Shown here piece after piece: positions 21,503 to 30,904 of a DNA stretch of 64,000 nucleotides. Numbering within the stretch: position 1 is the first letter of the stretch; every line of letters starts with the position of its first letter. Source of the stretch: Taklimakanibacter albus (GTDB lineage Bacteria; Pseudomonadota; Alphaproteobacteria; Rhizobiales; Aestuariivirgaceae); assembly GCF_016595235.1 (NCBI RefSeq), contig NZ_JAENHL010000007.1, forward strand, positions 1,022,419-1,086,418, given 5' to 3'. The notes beneath the pieces were generated by a model, which saw only the letters and a program-made list of their open reading frames with translations, was not told the DNA's origin and did not search any database. The position numbers were made by a program, and so were the translations under genes.

Positions 21503-22495
21503 TCAGGCGGCTTCGTTGCGCTGGCGGAGATAATCTTCCCAGGCGAGAGCGCTTTCGACGATGCGGTCGATATCCTGGTGCCTGGGCGTCCAGCCCATTT
21601 CCTGCTTGATCTTGGCAGAGGCGGCGACGATCGCGGCGGGATCGCCGGCGCGCCGCGGCGCCATGCGCGCATTGACCGGCTTGCCGGCCGCCTTCTCGAC
21701 CGCCCTGACGATGTCGAGCACGCTGTAGCCCTGGCCATAGCCGCAATTATAGGCGCCGCTCGCCCCACCATGGCGCAAGTGCTTCAGCGCATCGAGATGC
21801 GCCTGGGCGAGATCGCTGACATGGATATAGTCGCGCAGGCACGTGCCGTCCGGCGTGTCGTAGTCATTGCCGAAAATGTCCATCTGCTCGCGCTCGCCCA
21901 GCACCGTCTGGCAGGCGACCTTGATGAGATGCGTGGCCCGCGGCGTCGACTGGCCGGTCCGGCCCTTGGGGTCGGCGCCCGCCACGTTGAAATAACGCAA
22001 GGCCACGTATTGTAGCCCATAGGCTGCATGACTGTCGCGCAGCATCCATTCGCTCATCAGCTTCGACGAGCCGTAGGGTGAGATCGGCGCCAGCACCGCA
22101 TTCTCCTCCACCGGCACGCGCTCGGGATTGCCATAGACGGCGGCGGTCGAGGAGAAGACGAAGCGCGGGATTCCCGCCTTCACCGCGGCGGCGATCAGGC
22201 TGCGCGTCTTCACCGTGTTGTTGAGATAATAGCTGAGAGGATCGGCGACGGATTCGGGAACGACGATGGAACCGGCGAAATGGATGATGGCGTCGAACTT
22301 GTGGTCCTTGGCGAGCTGGCCGACCAACGCCTCATCGCCGATATCGCCTTCGACGAGTTTGGCCTGGGGGGCTATCGCCCACCAGAAGCCGGTGGTCAGG
22401 TTGTCGAGCACGACGACATCCTCGCCCGCATCGGCGAGGGCATAGACCATATGGCTGCCGATATAACCTGCCCCACCGGTCACCAACACGGCCAT
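21503..22495 (-). CDS. galE: UDP-glucose 4-epimerase
   Basis: A 330-residue extended short-chain dehydrogenase that interconverts UDP-glucose and UDP-galactose. Visible: NAD site GGAGYIGS near residue 7, FAGSIVVPES near 73, SSTAAVYG near 115 with the catalytic Ser/Thr, YGSSK with the catalytic Tyr and Lys, and RYFNVAGA near 168. It is divergent from galU across 127 bases, so the pair feeds UDP-sugars to surface polysaccharide synthesis. UDP-xylose or UDP-GlcNAc epimerases are close relatives, but the match to GalE is good. Confidence 0.93.
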   Translation of the reverse strand: MAVLVTGGAGYIGSHMVYALADAGEDVVVLDNLTTGFWWAIAPQAKLVEGDIGDEALVGQLAKDHKFDAIIHFAGSIVVPESVADPLSYYLNNTVKTRSLIAAAVKAGIPRFVFSSTAAVYGNPERVPVEENAVLAPISPYGSSKLMSEWMLRDSHAAYGLQYVALRYFNVAGADPKGRTGQSTPRATHLIKVACQTVLGEREQMDIFGNDYDTPDGTCLRDYIHVSDLAQAHLDALKHLRHGGASGAYNCGYGQGYSVLDIVRAVEKAAGKPVNARMAPRRAGDPAAIVAASAKIKQEMGWTPRHQDIDRIVESALAWEDYLRQRNEAA

Positions 22496-22622
22496 GCTTT
22501 TTCTCCTCTACAAGCTTTCGTCAGGAATCTTCTCTATCTTCACGATTTAACCCAAATTGGCGCAAAAATGCGTCGCCTCGACGGGATCGGCAAAGAAAAC
22601 GCTTAACAAGGAGTAAACCACA

Positions 22623-23513
22623 ATGCAGCGCCGCATCAAGAAAGCAGTTTTCCCGGTGGCCGGTCTCGGCACACGTTTCCTGCCGGCGACCAAGGCTGTC
22701 CCAAAGGAAATGCTGACCATCGTTGATCGGCCTGTCATCCAGATCGTGGTGGATGAGGCGCGCGAAGCGGGCATCGAGCATTTCGTCTTCGTGACGGGAC
22801 GGAACAAGGGCGTCATCGAGGACCATTTCGACAAGCAGTATGAGCTCGAGGCGACGCTCCGTCAGCGTAACAAGACGGCCGAGATCGAGCTCCTGGCGAA
22901 GTCCCTTCCCCGCGCCGGCGAGACGAGCTTCACCCGCCAGCAGGAACCCTTGGGCCTCGGCCATGCGGTCTGGTGCGCCCGCGACATCGTCGGCGACGAG
23001 CCCTTCGCCCTTCTCCTGCCCGACATGCTGATCCACGCCAAGCCCGGCTGCCTGCGCCAGATGATGGATGTCTATGAGGCCCAAGGCGGCGGCAATGTCA
23101 TCGCGGTCGAGGAAGTGCCGTGGGAGAATGTGCATCGTTATGGCGTCGTGAAGCCCGGCACCTGGTCCGGCCGCGCCTTCACCATCGATGCGATGGTCGA
23201 GAAGCCGAAACGTGAAGTCGCCCCCTCGAATCTCATCATCTCCGGCCGCTACATCCTGCAGCCCGAGATTTTCGCCGAGATCGAAAAACAGGAGCCGGGT
23301 ACGGGCGGCGAGATCCAGATCACCGATGCGATGATCCGCCTGCAGGCCCGGCAGAAATTCTCCGGACTCAAATTCGCCGGCAAGACCTATGATTGCGGCG
23401 ACAAGATCGGCTTCCTCTCCGCCAATGTCGCCTATGGCCTCGATCGCGACGATCTCTCCGGCGCCTTCAAGCGTGAGTTGAAGAGCATCATCGAGGACGC
23501 CGGCGGATTCTAG
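22623..23513 (+). CDS. galU: UTP-glucose-1-phosphate uridylyltransferase
   Basis: A 296-residue nucleotidyltransferase making UDP-glucose from UTP and glucose 1-phosphate. The signature GLGTRFLPATKAVPKEM lies at residues 14-30, with further family segments EQEPLGLGHAVWCA-like (about 100) and GGEIQITDA (about 228). AAGGAG at 22608-22613 precedes the ATG. It is divergent from galE and supplies UDP-glucose for exopolysaccharide, lipopolysaccharide or glucans. Confidence 0.96.
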   Translation: MQRRIKKAVFPVAGLGTRFLPATKAVPKEMLTIVDRPVIQIVVDEAREAGIEHFVFVTGRNKGVIEDHFDKQYELEATLRQRNKTAEIELLAKSLPRAGETSFTRQQEPLGLGHAVWCARDIVGDEPFALLLPDMLIHAKPGCLRQMMDVYEAQGGGNVIAVEEVPWENVHRYGVVKPGTWSGRAFTIDAMVEKPKREVAPSNLIISGRYILQPEIFAEIEKQEPGTGGEIQITDAMIRLQARQKFSGLKFAGKTYDCGDKIGFLSANVAYGLDRDDLSGAFKRELKSIIEDAGGF

Positions 23514-23578
23514 ACTGATTCAGGGAGAATGCAGGGAAGATCGCGAAGAACGACTCTTCGGGCGAGGTCTGTCCGCGT

Positions 23579-24934
23579 CTACCGCCGCACTTCGATGCCG
23601 GCGGTGACGCGGTTTTCGTAATAGTCTTCGCCCGGCAGGTTGCTGTCGTTGTAGATGAAATCGTAATCGAGAGTCCAGGCGATCCAGCGGTTCATCCGCC
23701 ACAGGACGCCGGTATTGGTCCTGAGCGTCAGCTCGTTCTGATCGATGCCCTGATAATCTTCGTAGGTGAGACCGGCGCTGGCGTTGACGGTGAGATTGTC
23801 GCGCAGATCATGCGTGATGCCCAGGCTCGTGTCATAGCTGCGCGCGCCACTCGAATCCGCCGACGACGTCTCGTTGAGACCGGTGCCGAGCGTCAGGTCG
23901 AGCGTCGTCAGCTCGGTGGGCCGCCATGTCACACGGCCATTGAGGCCGAACACGTCGAGCGAGTCGAGATCGGGATCCTCGTAGTCGCGCAGCCGGTAGG
24001 CGAGTGCCAGCTCGCCCGACCACAAGGGCGACGGCTCGAAGGCGACACCGGCGGCGAGACGGTATCCATCGGAACTGCGCTCGAGACCATTGCGATCGCG
24101 TTTCTGGAAATGGATGCGCGGCTCATAGGCGGCCTCGACGAACGGTACGAGCACCGGAGACGCCTCATAGCCGAGCCGAATGGCGGCGACGGGCTGGACA
24201 TATTCGCGGTCGGCATTGTCTTCCTTGCCGCCGCCGGCGAGATCCACATCACCGTAATATTGCCAGTTGGCGCCCACACGCGCCGTGGCCGCGATGCGTC
24301 CGGCACGATGGGTCAGCGCCACATTCTGGCTGAAGGACTGATCGGTGCGGTTGCCGATCGCCGTATTCGGCACCTCGCTGTCGGAACCGTTTTCCTGCGA
24401 CAGCTGATAACCGGCATCGAGCGAGAGCGTGGTCGAGCGGCGCATATCGAGCCTCAACCTCGCCAGAACCGAGGCGTCGTTCGAATCGTTCTCGGAGCGA
24501 TCGTCATAGGCGATGAAGTCGCCCTCCGCCGAAACGAGAAGCTCATGCCGGACCCAGTCGCTGGTGATGCGCAAGGACGGCCGGAGCCTGAGGCCGATAT
24601 CGCCCTTGCGATCGGAATTGGACGATTCCGGATTGTCGGAGGCGATGACGCCGGCGCGCAGCACCGGGAAGACCGTGAGGCCGCCCATATCGAGGCCGAG
24701 CGCAGCGTAAGGGTCATCCTCGGCGCGGCGCTTGCGGACCGGTTCCGGCGGCGGCTCGTCGGGCGGATTGACCTCGAGCGTCGTCGCCTTGGCCACCGTG
24801 ATCTCGGTTTCCTCAGGGGAATCCGACGCATCGAGGCTGCTCCTGAGCCCCAAAGAGGACTCCTGGGCCTGCGCCGCGCAACTCAGGAGAAACGCCGCCG
24901 CGATCCCGCAATATATGAAACGCTGGCGGACCAT
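23579..24934 (-). CDS. Outer-membrane beta-barrel protein (BBP2-like porin family)
   Basis: A 451-residue protein with a signal peptide (MVRQRFIYCGIAAAFLLSCAAQAQ), a Pro/Glu-rich linker (about 40-75), then alternating aromatic/polar strands to the C-terminus (for example RNQNVALTH-like and YYENRVTAGIEVRR-like strands). The last residues, VTAGIEVRR, lack the terminal Phe of classical porins. It resembles beta-barrel proteins near exopolysaccharide genes in Rhizobiales. The adjoining galU/galE pair is consistent with polysaccharide export, but this is inference. It is divergent from kdsD. Confidence 0.72.
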   Translation of the reverse strand: MVRQRFIYCGIAAAFLLSCAAQAQESSLGLRSSLDASDSPEETEITVAKATTLEVNPPDEPPPEPVRKRRAEDDPYAALGLDMGGLTVFPVLRAGVIASDNPESSNSDRKGDIGLRLRPSLRITSDWVRHELLVSAEGDFIAYDDRSENDSNDASVLARLRLDMRRSTTLSLDAGYQLSQENGSDSEVPNTAIGNRTDQSFSQNVALTHRAGRIAATARVGANWQYYGDVDLAGGGKEDNADREYVQPVAAIRLGYEASPVLVPFVEAAYEPRIHFQKRDRNGLERSSDGYRLAAGVAFEPSPLWSGELALAYRLRDYEDPDLDSLDVFGLNGRVTWRPTELTTLDLTLGTGLNETSSADSSGARSYDTSLGITHDLRDNLTVNASAGLTYEDYQGIDQNELTLRTNTGVLWRMNRWIAWTLDYDFIYNDSNLPGEDYYENRVTAGIEVRR

Positions 24935-25059
24935 TAACTCACCTCACTGGTCTGACAACCTAGCGAAAACATGGTTAATGGGCGGTTGACGGCGCCCCTG
25001 CGGAGGCCGATATCGAGCCCGGTTTATTGTTGCCGCCGGATGAGCTAGGTGATTGCCCC

Positions 25060-26067
25060 ATGGCAAAAGTTATTGAAGTCGACCCCGAGGGACTGCGGAG
25101 CTGGATCGCCTCCGCCAAGCGCACGCTGACGATAGAGAGCGAGGCCATGGCCAAGCTCATCCAGGCCCTCGATGGGCCGCTGGGGCGCGCTTTCGGCGAG
25201 GCGGTGCGCCTGATCAAGCAGGGCTCGGGACGGGTCGTCATGAGCGGCATGGGCAAGAGCGGCCATATCGCCCGCAAGATCGCGGCGACGCTGGCCTCGA
25301 CCGGCACGCCATCCTTCTTCGTCCATCCGGCCGAGGCCAGTCACGGCGATCTCGGCATGGTCGGGCGCGACGACATCATCATCATGATCTCGAATTCGGG
25401 CGAGACGGCGGAACTGCGCGCCATGCTCGATTATGCCAAACGTTTCCATGTGAAGCTGATCGGCATATCGAGCCGTGCCGAGAGCACATTGTGCCGCCAC
25501 GCCGACGTGGCGCTGTGCCTGCCCGACGCCCGCGAGGCCTGCCCGATCGGCATGGCGCCGACCACCTCGACGATGCTGCAGCTCGCCATGGGCGATGCGC
25601 TGGCGCTGGCGCTGCTCGAGGACCGCGGCTTCAATGCGGCGCAGTTCAAGACCTTCCATCCGGGTGGGCTGCTCGGCGCCGCCCTCACCCATGTGAACGA
25701 CTTCATGCACAAGGCGGATAAGCTGCCGCTGGCCGCCCCCGCGACGCCGATGACCGAGGCGCTGGTAACCATGACCGAGAAGAGCTTCGGCTGCCTCGGC
25801 ATTGTCGACGACAAAAGCGGCGAGCTGATCGGCATCGTGACCGACGGCGACCTGCGCCGTCACATGTCGCGCGACCTCATCGATCTCACCGTGGCCGAAG
25901 TGATGACCCACGGGCCGCGCACCATCGCGGCCGACACGCTTGCCTCCGAGGCGCTCGATCTCCTGAATGCGGGCAAGAGGATCACCAGCCTGTTCGTCGT
26001 CGACGACAAGAACCGGCCCATCGGCCTCATCCACGTCCACGACCTGTTGCGCCTTGGCGTAAAGTAG
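25060..26067 (+). CDS. kdsD: Arabinose-5-phosphate isomerase (KpsF/GutQ family)
   Basis: A 335-residue protein with an N-terminal SIS isomerase domain (VVMSGMGKSGHIARKIAATL near residue 60, MISNSGETAEL near 110) and two C-terminal CBS domains (about 210-335; IVTDGDLRRH). It makes D-arabinose 5-phosphate, the first step to Kdo for lipopolysaccharide. The ATG at 25060 with AGGTGA 7 bases upstream was chosen over a TTG at 25027. Downstream lies an inverted-repeat element. Confidence 0.94.
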   Translation: MAKVIEVDPEGLRSWIASAKRTLTIESEAMAKLIQALDGPLGRAFGEAVRLIKQGSGRVVMSGMGKSGHIARKIAATLASTGTPSFFVHPAEASHGDLGMVGRDDIIIMISNSGETAELRAMLDYAKRFHVKLIGISSRAESTLCRHADVALCLPDAREACPIGMAPTTSTMLQLAMGDALALALLEDRGFNAAQFKTFHPGGLLGAALTHVNDFMHKADKLPLAAPATPMTEALVTMTEKSFGCLGIVDDKSGELIGIVTDGDLRRHMSRDLIDLTVAEVMTHGPRTIAADTLASEALDLLNAGKRITSLFVVDDKNRPIGLIHVHDLLRLGVK

Positions 26068-26090
26068 GCCGGGCCCTAGAAGATGCTGGC

Positions 26091-26293
26091 TTCCCCTCGC
26101 CCCTCGAAGAGGGGAGAGGGAGGGGCCCAATGCATCGGCGTTGGGAGGGTGAAGGGCATCCCTGTTACCCTTCTTTCCAGCTGACGCGCGATGTATTCGG
26201 CATTTGTTGCAGCAAAGAGACCGGGTGCCCCTCACCTTCCCATTGCTTCGCAATGGGCCCCTCCCTCTCCCCGCTCGCGCGGGGCGAGGTGAA
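26091..26293. repeat. Inverted-repeat (MITE/BIME-like) element, copy A
   Basis: Two 69-base imperfect inverted arms (26091-26159 and 26225-26293) share GGGGAGAGGGAGGGGCCCA and then a small hairpin and GGTGA-GGG. They flank 65 unrelated bases. Each arm also folds on itself. The plan (C-rich start, GGGAGAGGG, short hairpin, GTGAGGG end) is that of the elements at 56660 and 61183, though the sequence differs. It fills the gap between kdsD and nfeD and holds no credible gene. Confidence 0.75.
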
Positions 26294-26337
26294 GAGCGTC
26301 GCTCCCTTAAGCGGGAGGAAGTTGAAGAGACTGAAGC

Positions 26338-26787
26338 TCAGCCTGGCCCGTTAGCTGGCTCGACGGCGAAGCTCGCGCCATCGACCGCTTTGACCTTCAC
26401 CCATTCGCCTTTGCCGCGATCGGCGCCCGTCACGACCCACAGCGTATCGTCGATGCGGACCTTGCCGCGGCCATTGACGATCGCCTCGTCAAGCACGTAG
26501 CTGCGCCCGACATAGCCATACATGCGCTGATTGAGGTTATTCGGCTCGCCGCCCGGCAGCGAGAAGCGCGGCCGCACGAAATAGACAAGCACCACGGAGA
26601 GGACGGCGAAGAGCGCGATCTCGACCTGCCAGGACAGGTCGAGGAAGATGTCGAGGACGCCGATGACCGCGCCGGCGAGCGCCAGCCAGATGAAGAAGAC
26701 ACCGGGCAGCACGAGTTCCACGAGCAGCAGAAGGCCGGCGATGATCCACCAGGTCCAGCCGCCGAGAAACGGGAAGAACTGCTGCAT
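26338..26787 (-). CDS. NfeD family membrane protein
   Basis: A 149-residue protein with an N-terminal membrane region of about three segments (FLGGWTWWIIAGLLLLVELVL, then two more to residue 70) and a C-terminal OB-fold (GYVGRSYVLDEAIVNGRGKVRIDDTLW). This is the short NfeD form that pairs with SPFH proteins. It follows the SPFH gene by 17 bases in the same direction, so the two are co-transcribed and probably form a membrane-microdomain complex involved in protein quality control. Confidence 0.92.
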   Translation of the reverse strand: MQQFFPFLGGWTWWIIAGLLLLVELVLPGVFFIWLALAGAVIGVLDIFLDLSWQVEIALFAVLSVVLVYFVRPRFSLPGGEPNNLNQRMYGYVGRSYVLDEAIVNGRGKVRIDDTLWVVTGADRGKGEWVKVKAVDGASFAVEPANGPG

Positions 26788-26804
26788 GGCCGGAATGTTC
26801 CTCG

Positions 26805-27794
26805 TCAGCTCTTGGGCGGAATGGGCGGAACGCTGGGCGGCGACGACCGGCGCCTGGGCGCGACCTGATCGCTGTCACCGCCGCCGAAGGTCTCCTTGGC
26901 GATTTCGGCGATACCGCCGAGGGAACCGATGAGGGCGGAAGCCTCGATCGGCAGCATCAGTACCTTCTGGTTGGGTGCGGTCGCCAAGGCCTCGAGGGCC
27001 TTCACATAATTGTTGGCGACGAAATAGTTGATCGCCTGGATATTGCCGCTGGCAATGGCGTCGCTGACCAGCATCGTCGCCTTGGCCTCGGCTTCCGCCG
27101 CGCGCTCGCGCGCCTCGGCGTCACGGAAGGCGGCCTCGCGCCGGCCTTCGGCCTCGAGCACCACCGATGTCTTCTCGCCTTCGGCGCGCAGGATCTGCGA
27201 CTGACGCTGACCTTCCGCCTCGAGCACGGTGGCGCGCTTGTCACGCTCGGCCTTCATCTGCCGCGCCATGGCGTCGACGAGGTCGCGCGGCGGGCTGATG
27301 TCCTTGATCTCGATGCGGTTCATCTTGATGCCCCAGGGCGTCGTCGCCTGGTCGACCACGCCGAGCAGGCGGTGGTTGATCTCGTCGCGCTGCGACAGAA
27401 GGCTGTCGAGATCCATCGAGCCCATCACGGTGCGGATATTCGTCATCACCAGATTGAGAATGGCGTGTTCGAGATTCTGCACTTCATAGGCCGCCTTGGC
27501 GGCGTCGATGACCTGGAAGAAGGCGACGCCGTCGACTTTCACCATCGCGTTGTCGCGGGTGATGACTTCCTGGCTCGGCACGTCGAGCACCCGCTCCATC
27601 ATGCTGAGCTTGTGTCCGATGCGGTCGAAGAACGGCACGATGACGCCGAGGCCGGGGGGCAAGGTGCGGATGTAACGGCCGAAACGCTCGACCGTGTAAT
27701 TGGAGCCTTGCGGCACCATCCGGATCGACCGCAACAGGCCGAACAGAACCACGGCCAGGAGAATTATGACTGCAATACCAGCGCCTTCGAACAT
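26805..27794 (-). CDS. SPFH/Band 7 (stomatin-like) membrane protein
   Basis: A 329-residue protein with one N-terminal membrane segment (about 5-20), then [17 protein letters not shown] opening the Band 7 domain (about 25-190), an Ala/Glu-rich coiled coil (about 190-250) and a C-terminal tail with a Pro-rich end ([10 protein letters not shown]). This is the QmcA/paraslipin form. Stomatin-like proteins oligomerise in the membrane with NfeD partners, as encoded directly downstream. Confidence 0.94.
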   Translation of the reverse strand: MFEGAGIAVIILLAVVLFGLLRSIRMVPQGSNYTVERFGRYIRTLPPGLGVIVPFFDRIGHKLSMMERVLDVPSQEVITRDNAMVKVDGVAFFQVIDAAKAAYEVQNLEHAILNLVMTNIRTVMGSMDLDSLLSQRDEINHRLLGVVDQATTPWGIKMNRIEIKDISPPRDLVDAMARQMKAERDKRATVLEAEGQRQSQILRAEGEKTSVVLEAEGRREAAFRDAEARERAAEAEAKATMLVSDAIASGNIQAINYFVANNYVKALEALATAPNQKVLMLPIEASALIGSLGGIAEIAKETFGGGDSDQVAPRRRSSPPSVPPIPPKS

Positions 27795-27883
27795 ATCGCC
27801 GCTCCACTCTCAAACTAGGAAACTAGTCAAGCGCCCTCTTCAGCGGGTTAACATAGGGACAAGTTATTGAATCGCAAGTCCCT

Positions 27884-28912
27884 TTATATCCAACCCGATA
27901 ATTCCTTGCGGATAAGAGCGGCGAGCATCGCGATCGAGGCATCCGATTCGTTGAGACACGGAACTGTGGAGAAGTTTTCGCCGCCATTTTCGCGGAAGGT
28001 TTCGGCCAGACCGATGGCGACCTCCTCGAGAGTCTCGACGCAATCGGCGGCGAAGCCCGGCATGATCATCACCAGATTGTGTACGCCCTGGCCCGGCAGT
28101 GCCGCGACGGTATCCTGCGCATAGGGTTTGATCCACTCCGTCTTGCCGAAGCGGGACTGGAACACCATGCGCAATTTCGCTTCCGGCAGCTCGAGCTTCG
28201 CTCTGAGCAGCCGCGTCGTCTCGCGGCAATGGTCGTAATAGGGATCGCCGGCCGCGACATAACTTTCCGGCAGGCCGTGATAGGAGGCGAGAATGGTGTC
28301 GGGCGTCCAGTCGAGCGTGTCGAGATGGCGTGTGAGGCTGTGCGCCAGCGCATCGATGTGGGCACCCTCCGAATAATAGGGCGGCACGAAGCGCAATGCC
28401 GGCTGCCAGCGCAGTTTCGCCATGGCCTCGGATACCTTGTCGGCCACCGTCGCCGTCGTCGCGGCGCTGTATTGCGGATAGAGCGGGAAAACCAGGATGC
28501 GGTCGCAGCCCGCTTCCTTCAGGGCGGCGAGACGCTCGCCCACCGGCGGCAGGCCGTAACGCATGCCCCAGTCGACAAGGAGAGGGCCGTCCCCTGCCAG
28601 CTCATGGCCGACCTTCTCGGCCTGCGCGCGGGTGATGGTCTTGAGTGGCGACTCGTCGCGCTCGCGGTTCCAGATCTTGTCATAGGCATGGCCGCTGCGC
28701 GTGGGCCTGATGGTGAGGATGACGCCATTGAGAATGAACCACCAGAGGAGCCGGTTGGTCTCAACGACGCGGGGATCCGACAGGAACTCCTTCAGATAGC
28801 GCCGCATCGGCCAATAGGACGTGGCTTCCGGGGTTCCCAGATTGACGATCAGGACGCCGATGCGGCCCTGGCCCTTGGCCGCAGTTTCGCCTGTCTCCGC
28901 AGTGTTCAGCAT
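27884..28912 (-). CDS. hemH: Ferrochelatase
   Basis: A 342-residue enzyme inserting Fe2+ into protoporphyrin IX, the last step of haem synthesis. Motifs: VLIVNLGTPEA near residue 20, PLYPQYSAATT near 145, ASYHGLPESYV near 208 (metal-binding His) and MPGFAADCVETLEEV near 285 (conserved Glu). It stands alone, divergent from the histidine kinase gene at 29045. Confidence 0.96.
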   Translation of the reverse strand: MLNTAETGETAAKGQGRIGVLIVNLGTPEATSYWPMRRYLKEFLSDPRVVETNRLLWWFILNGVILTIRPTRSGHAYDKIWNRERDESPLKTITRAQAEKVGHELAGDGPLLVDWGMRYGLPPVGERLAALKEAGCDRILVFPLYPQYSAATTATVADKVSEAMAKLRWQPALRFVPPYYSEGAHIDALAHSLTRHLDTLDWTPDTILASYHGLPESYVAAGDPYYDHCRETTRLLRAKLELPEAKLRMVFQSRFGKTEWIKPYAQDTVAALPGQGVHNLVMIMPGFAADCVETLEEVAIGLAETFRENGGENFSTVPCLNESDASIAMLAALIRKELSGWI

Positions 28913-29044
28913 GATGGACTTTGCAGTAGCGGATTGTTAACCAGAGCGGAAGAACCGGTGACACCTTAACGCAACCCCAAGCCCCTGACGAAATAATAGG
29001 TTCAAACAGTATATATTGACCGGGGGAGACGGGCTGATTTGGTC

Positions 29045-30883
29045 ATGGCGACGACAAGTGATGTCCCACGGGGGCAGATGGAACGCCGCGTCGGCGACGT
29101 CGCGCTGCCCTCTTTCGGCGGCATGAGCTCCAGGCCGAAATTCGACATCAGCCGGTTCCGCGCCGAGCAGATCGCGCCCTTGGCGCAGTTCCGCCCCTAT
29201 ATCATGGGCGCCAATGCGCTCGCCGTGATGGTCGTCGTCTGGTCGACCCTGACATCGGTCGGCGGCCCCTGGCTCTATCTCTGGGCCATGTGCCAGGCCG
29301 GCCTCACCGCCACGGTGCTGTATTCCTGGTTCCACAACCGCAATTTCGCCGGCGCCAACCGCCGCACCGTCACCGCTATCGAGGCGGGGAGCCTCGCCTT
29401 CGCCCTGCTCTGGGCCTTTCCCACTCTCGAGCTCATGCCGGCCATTCCGGTCGAAGCCCAGCATGTGGTCCTTGGTGTGTGCTTCATCACCGCGGTGACC
29501 GGCGCCTTCGCCTTGACCCGGCTGCCTTTGGCCTCGATCACCTTCGCCGCCGTGGTGAGCGGGGCTCTGTTCGTGAGCCAGATCCGGCGTGGCGAGGACG
29601 TCGATCTGCTGTTGGGTTTCATCGCCGTCGCCGTCGCCTTCCTGATGTCGCTGATGAGCGTGGCCCTCAACCGCACGCTGATGCGGCGCGCCGCCGACAA
29701 CTACCACATGAACCGTCAGAGCGAGTTCCTCGCTCTTCTGCTCAAGGATTTCGAGGTCTGCTCCAGCGATCTCCTGTGGGAGACCGATGATGAGGGAAAG
29801 CTCATCTATTTCTCGGACCGTCTGCCGAGCCTCCTCGGCACGTCGAAGCTTCTCCTCGGCCGGACATTGCAGGAAGCGGCCGGCGCCTCGCCGACCGACC
29901 AGGGCTGGTCGGATTTCACACTGCTGTGCGGCAACCGCCAGACCATCGACGGCCTGTGCCTGGAGGTGAGACGAACCACCCGGACCGACTGGTGGATGCT
30001 CACCGCGCAGCCGCTCTGGGGCCATGCGCAGGAATTCCTCGGCTATCGCGGCGTGATCCGCGACATCTCGCTCGAGCGCCGGGCCCAGCTCGACCTCATC
30101 ACCGCCAAGGAAGCGGCCGAGCGCGCCTCGACCGCCAAGTCGCAGTTCCTCGCCGTCACCAGCCACGAGCTGAAGACGCCGCTCAACGCCATTGTCGGCT
30201 TTTCCGAGATGCTCATCGCCCAGCGCGAGGGACCGCTCGGCAGTCCCGTCTATGCCGAATATGCCGCGACGATCCTGCAGAGCAGCACCCATCTGCGCAA
30301 CATCATCGCCGACATCCTCGATGTCACCCGCATCGAGCGCGGCACGCTGCATCTGGTCGAGCAGGAGATGGACGCCGCCGAGATCCTCGAAGTCGCCTAT
30401 AAGATGTGCCGCGAGCAGGCGAAGGCGGCCGACATTCCCTTGTCGGCCGATCTCGAAAATACCGCCGAGATCGAAGGCGACATCACCCGCATCCGCCAGG
30501 TGCTCATCAATCTCGTCACCAATGCGATCAAATTCTCACGGCCCGGCAACGCCATAGCTTTGTGGATCGAGCACCAGCCGGATGGCGGCCTTGCCTTCGT
30601 CATCGAGGACAACGGCATCGGCATCGCGCCAGACGACCTCGAGCGTGTCTTCGAGCCTTTTGAGCAGGGCGACGCCTCTTCGTCGCGCCGCCATGGCGGC
30701 ATCGGCCTCGGGCTGGCGATCGCCCGCAAGATCGCGCGCATGCACGATGGCGATGTCGTGCTCGACAGCGTCCTGGACGACGGTACGACCGCCCGTTTCA
30801 TCCTGCCGCCGGTCCGGGTGAAATGGCCGCAACCTGTAGTGACCGATGAGGCCGCGCCCGAGGAAAGCTCTGGCGCCCGCTGA
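29045..30883 (+). CDS. Membrane sensor histidine kinase with PAS domain
   Basis: A 612-residue protein. The N-terminal half has about six hydrophobic segments (about residues 45-215). A PAS-like domain (about 235-345) precedes HisKA with TSHELKTPLNAIVGFSEML (phospho-acceptor His, about 373) and a HATPase domain with N-box NLVTNAIKFS, EDNGIGIAPDDL (G1) and GGIGLGLAI (G2). There is no receiver domain and no response-regulator gene nearby, so it is an orphan. The layout recalls PleC/DivJ-type kinases of alphaproteobacteria, but that link is only inferred. Confidence 0.92.
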   Translation: MATTSDVPRGQMERRVGDVALPSFGGMSSRPKFDISRFRAEQIAPLAQFRPYIMGANALAVMVVVWSTLTSVGGPWLYLWAMCQAGLTATVLYSWFHNRNFAGANRRTVTAIEAGSLAFALLWAFPTLELMPAIPVEAQHVVLGVCFITAVTGAFALTRLPLASITFAAVVSGALFVSQIRRGEDVDLLLGFIAVAVAFLMSLMSVALNRTLMRRAADNYHMNRQSEFLALLLKDFEVCSSDLLWETDDEGKLIYFSDRLPSLLGTSKLLLGRTLQEAAGASPTDQGWSDFTLLCGNRQTIDGLCLEVRRTTRTDWWMLTAQPLWGHAQEFLGYRGVIRDISLERRAQLDLITAKEAAERASTAKSQFLAVTSHELKTPLNAIVGFSEMLIAQREGPLGSPVYAEYAATILQSSTHLRNIIADILDVTRIERGTLHLVEQEMDAAEILEVAYKMCREQAKAADIPLSADLENTAEIEGDITRIRQVLINLVTNAIKFSRPGNAIALWIEHQPDGGLAFVIEDNGIGIAPDDLERVFEPFEQGDASSSRRHGGIGLGLAIARKIARMHDGDVVLDSVLDDGTTARFILPPVRVKWPQPVVTDEAAPEESSGAR

Positions 30884-30904
30884 CACCCTATGGGATAGGG
30901 GAAC

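Noticed and set aside
26130-26354. 74-codon frame between kdsD and nfeD
   Set aside because: It is made almost wholly of the inverted-repeat element and has no ribosome binding site.
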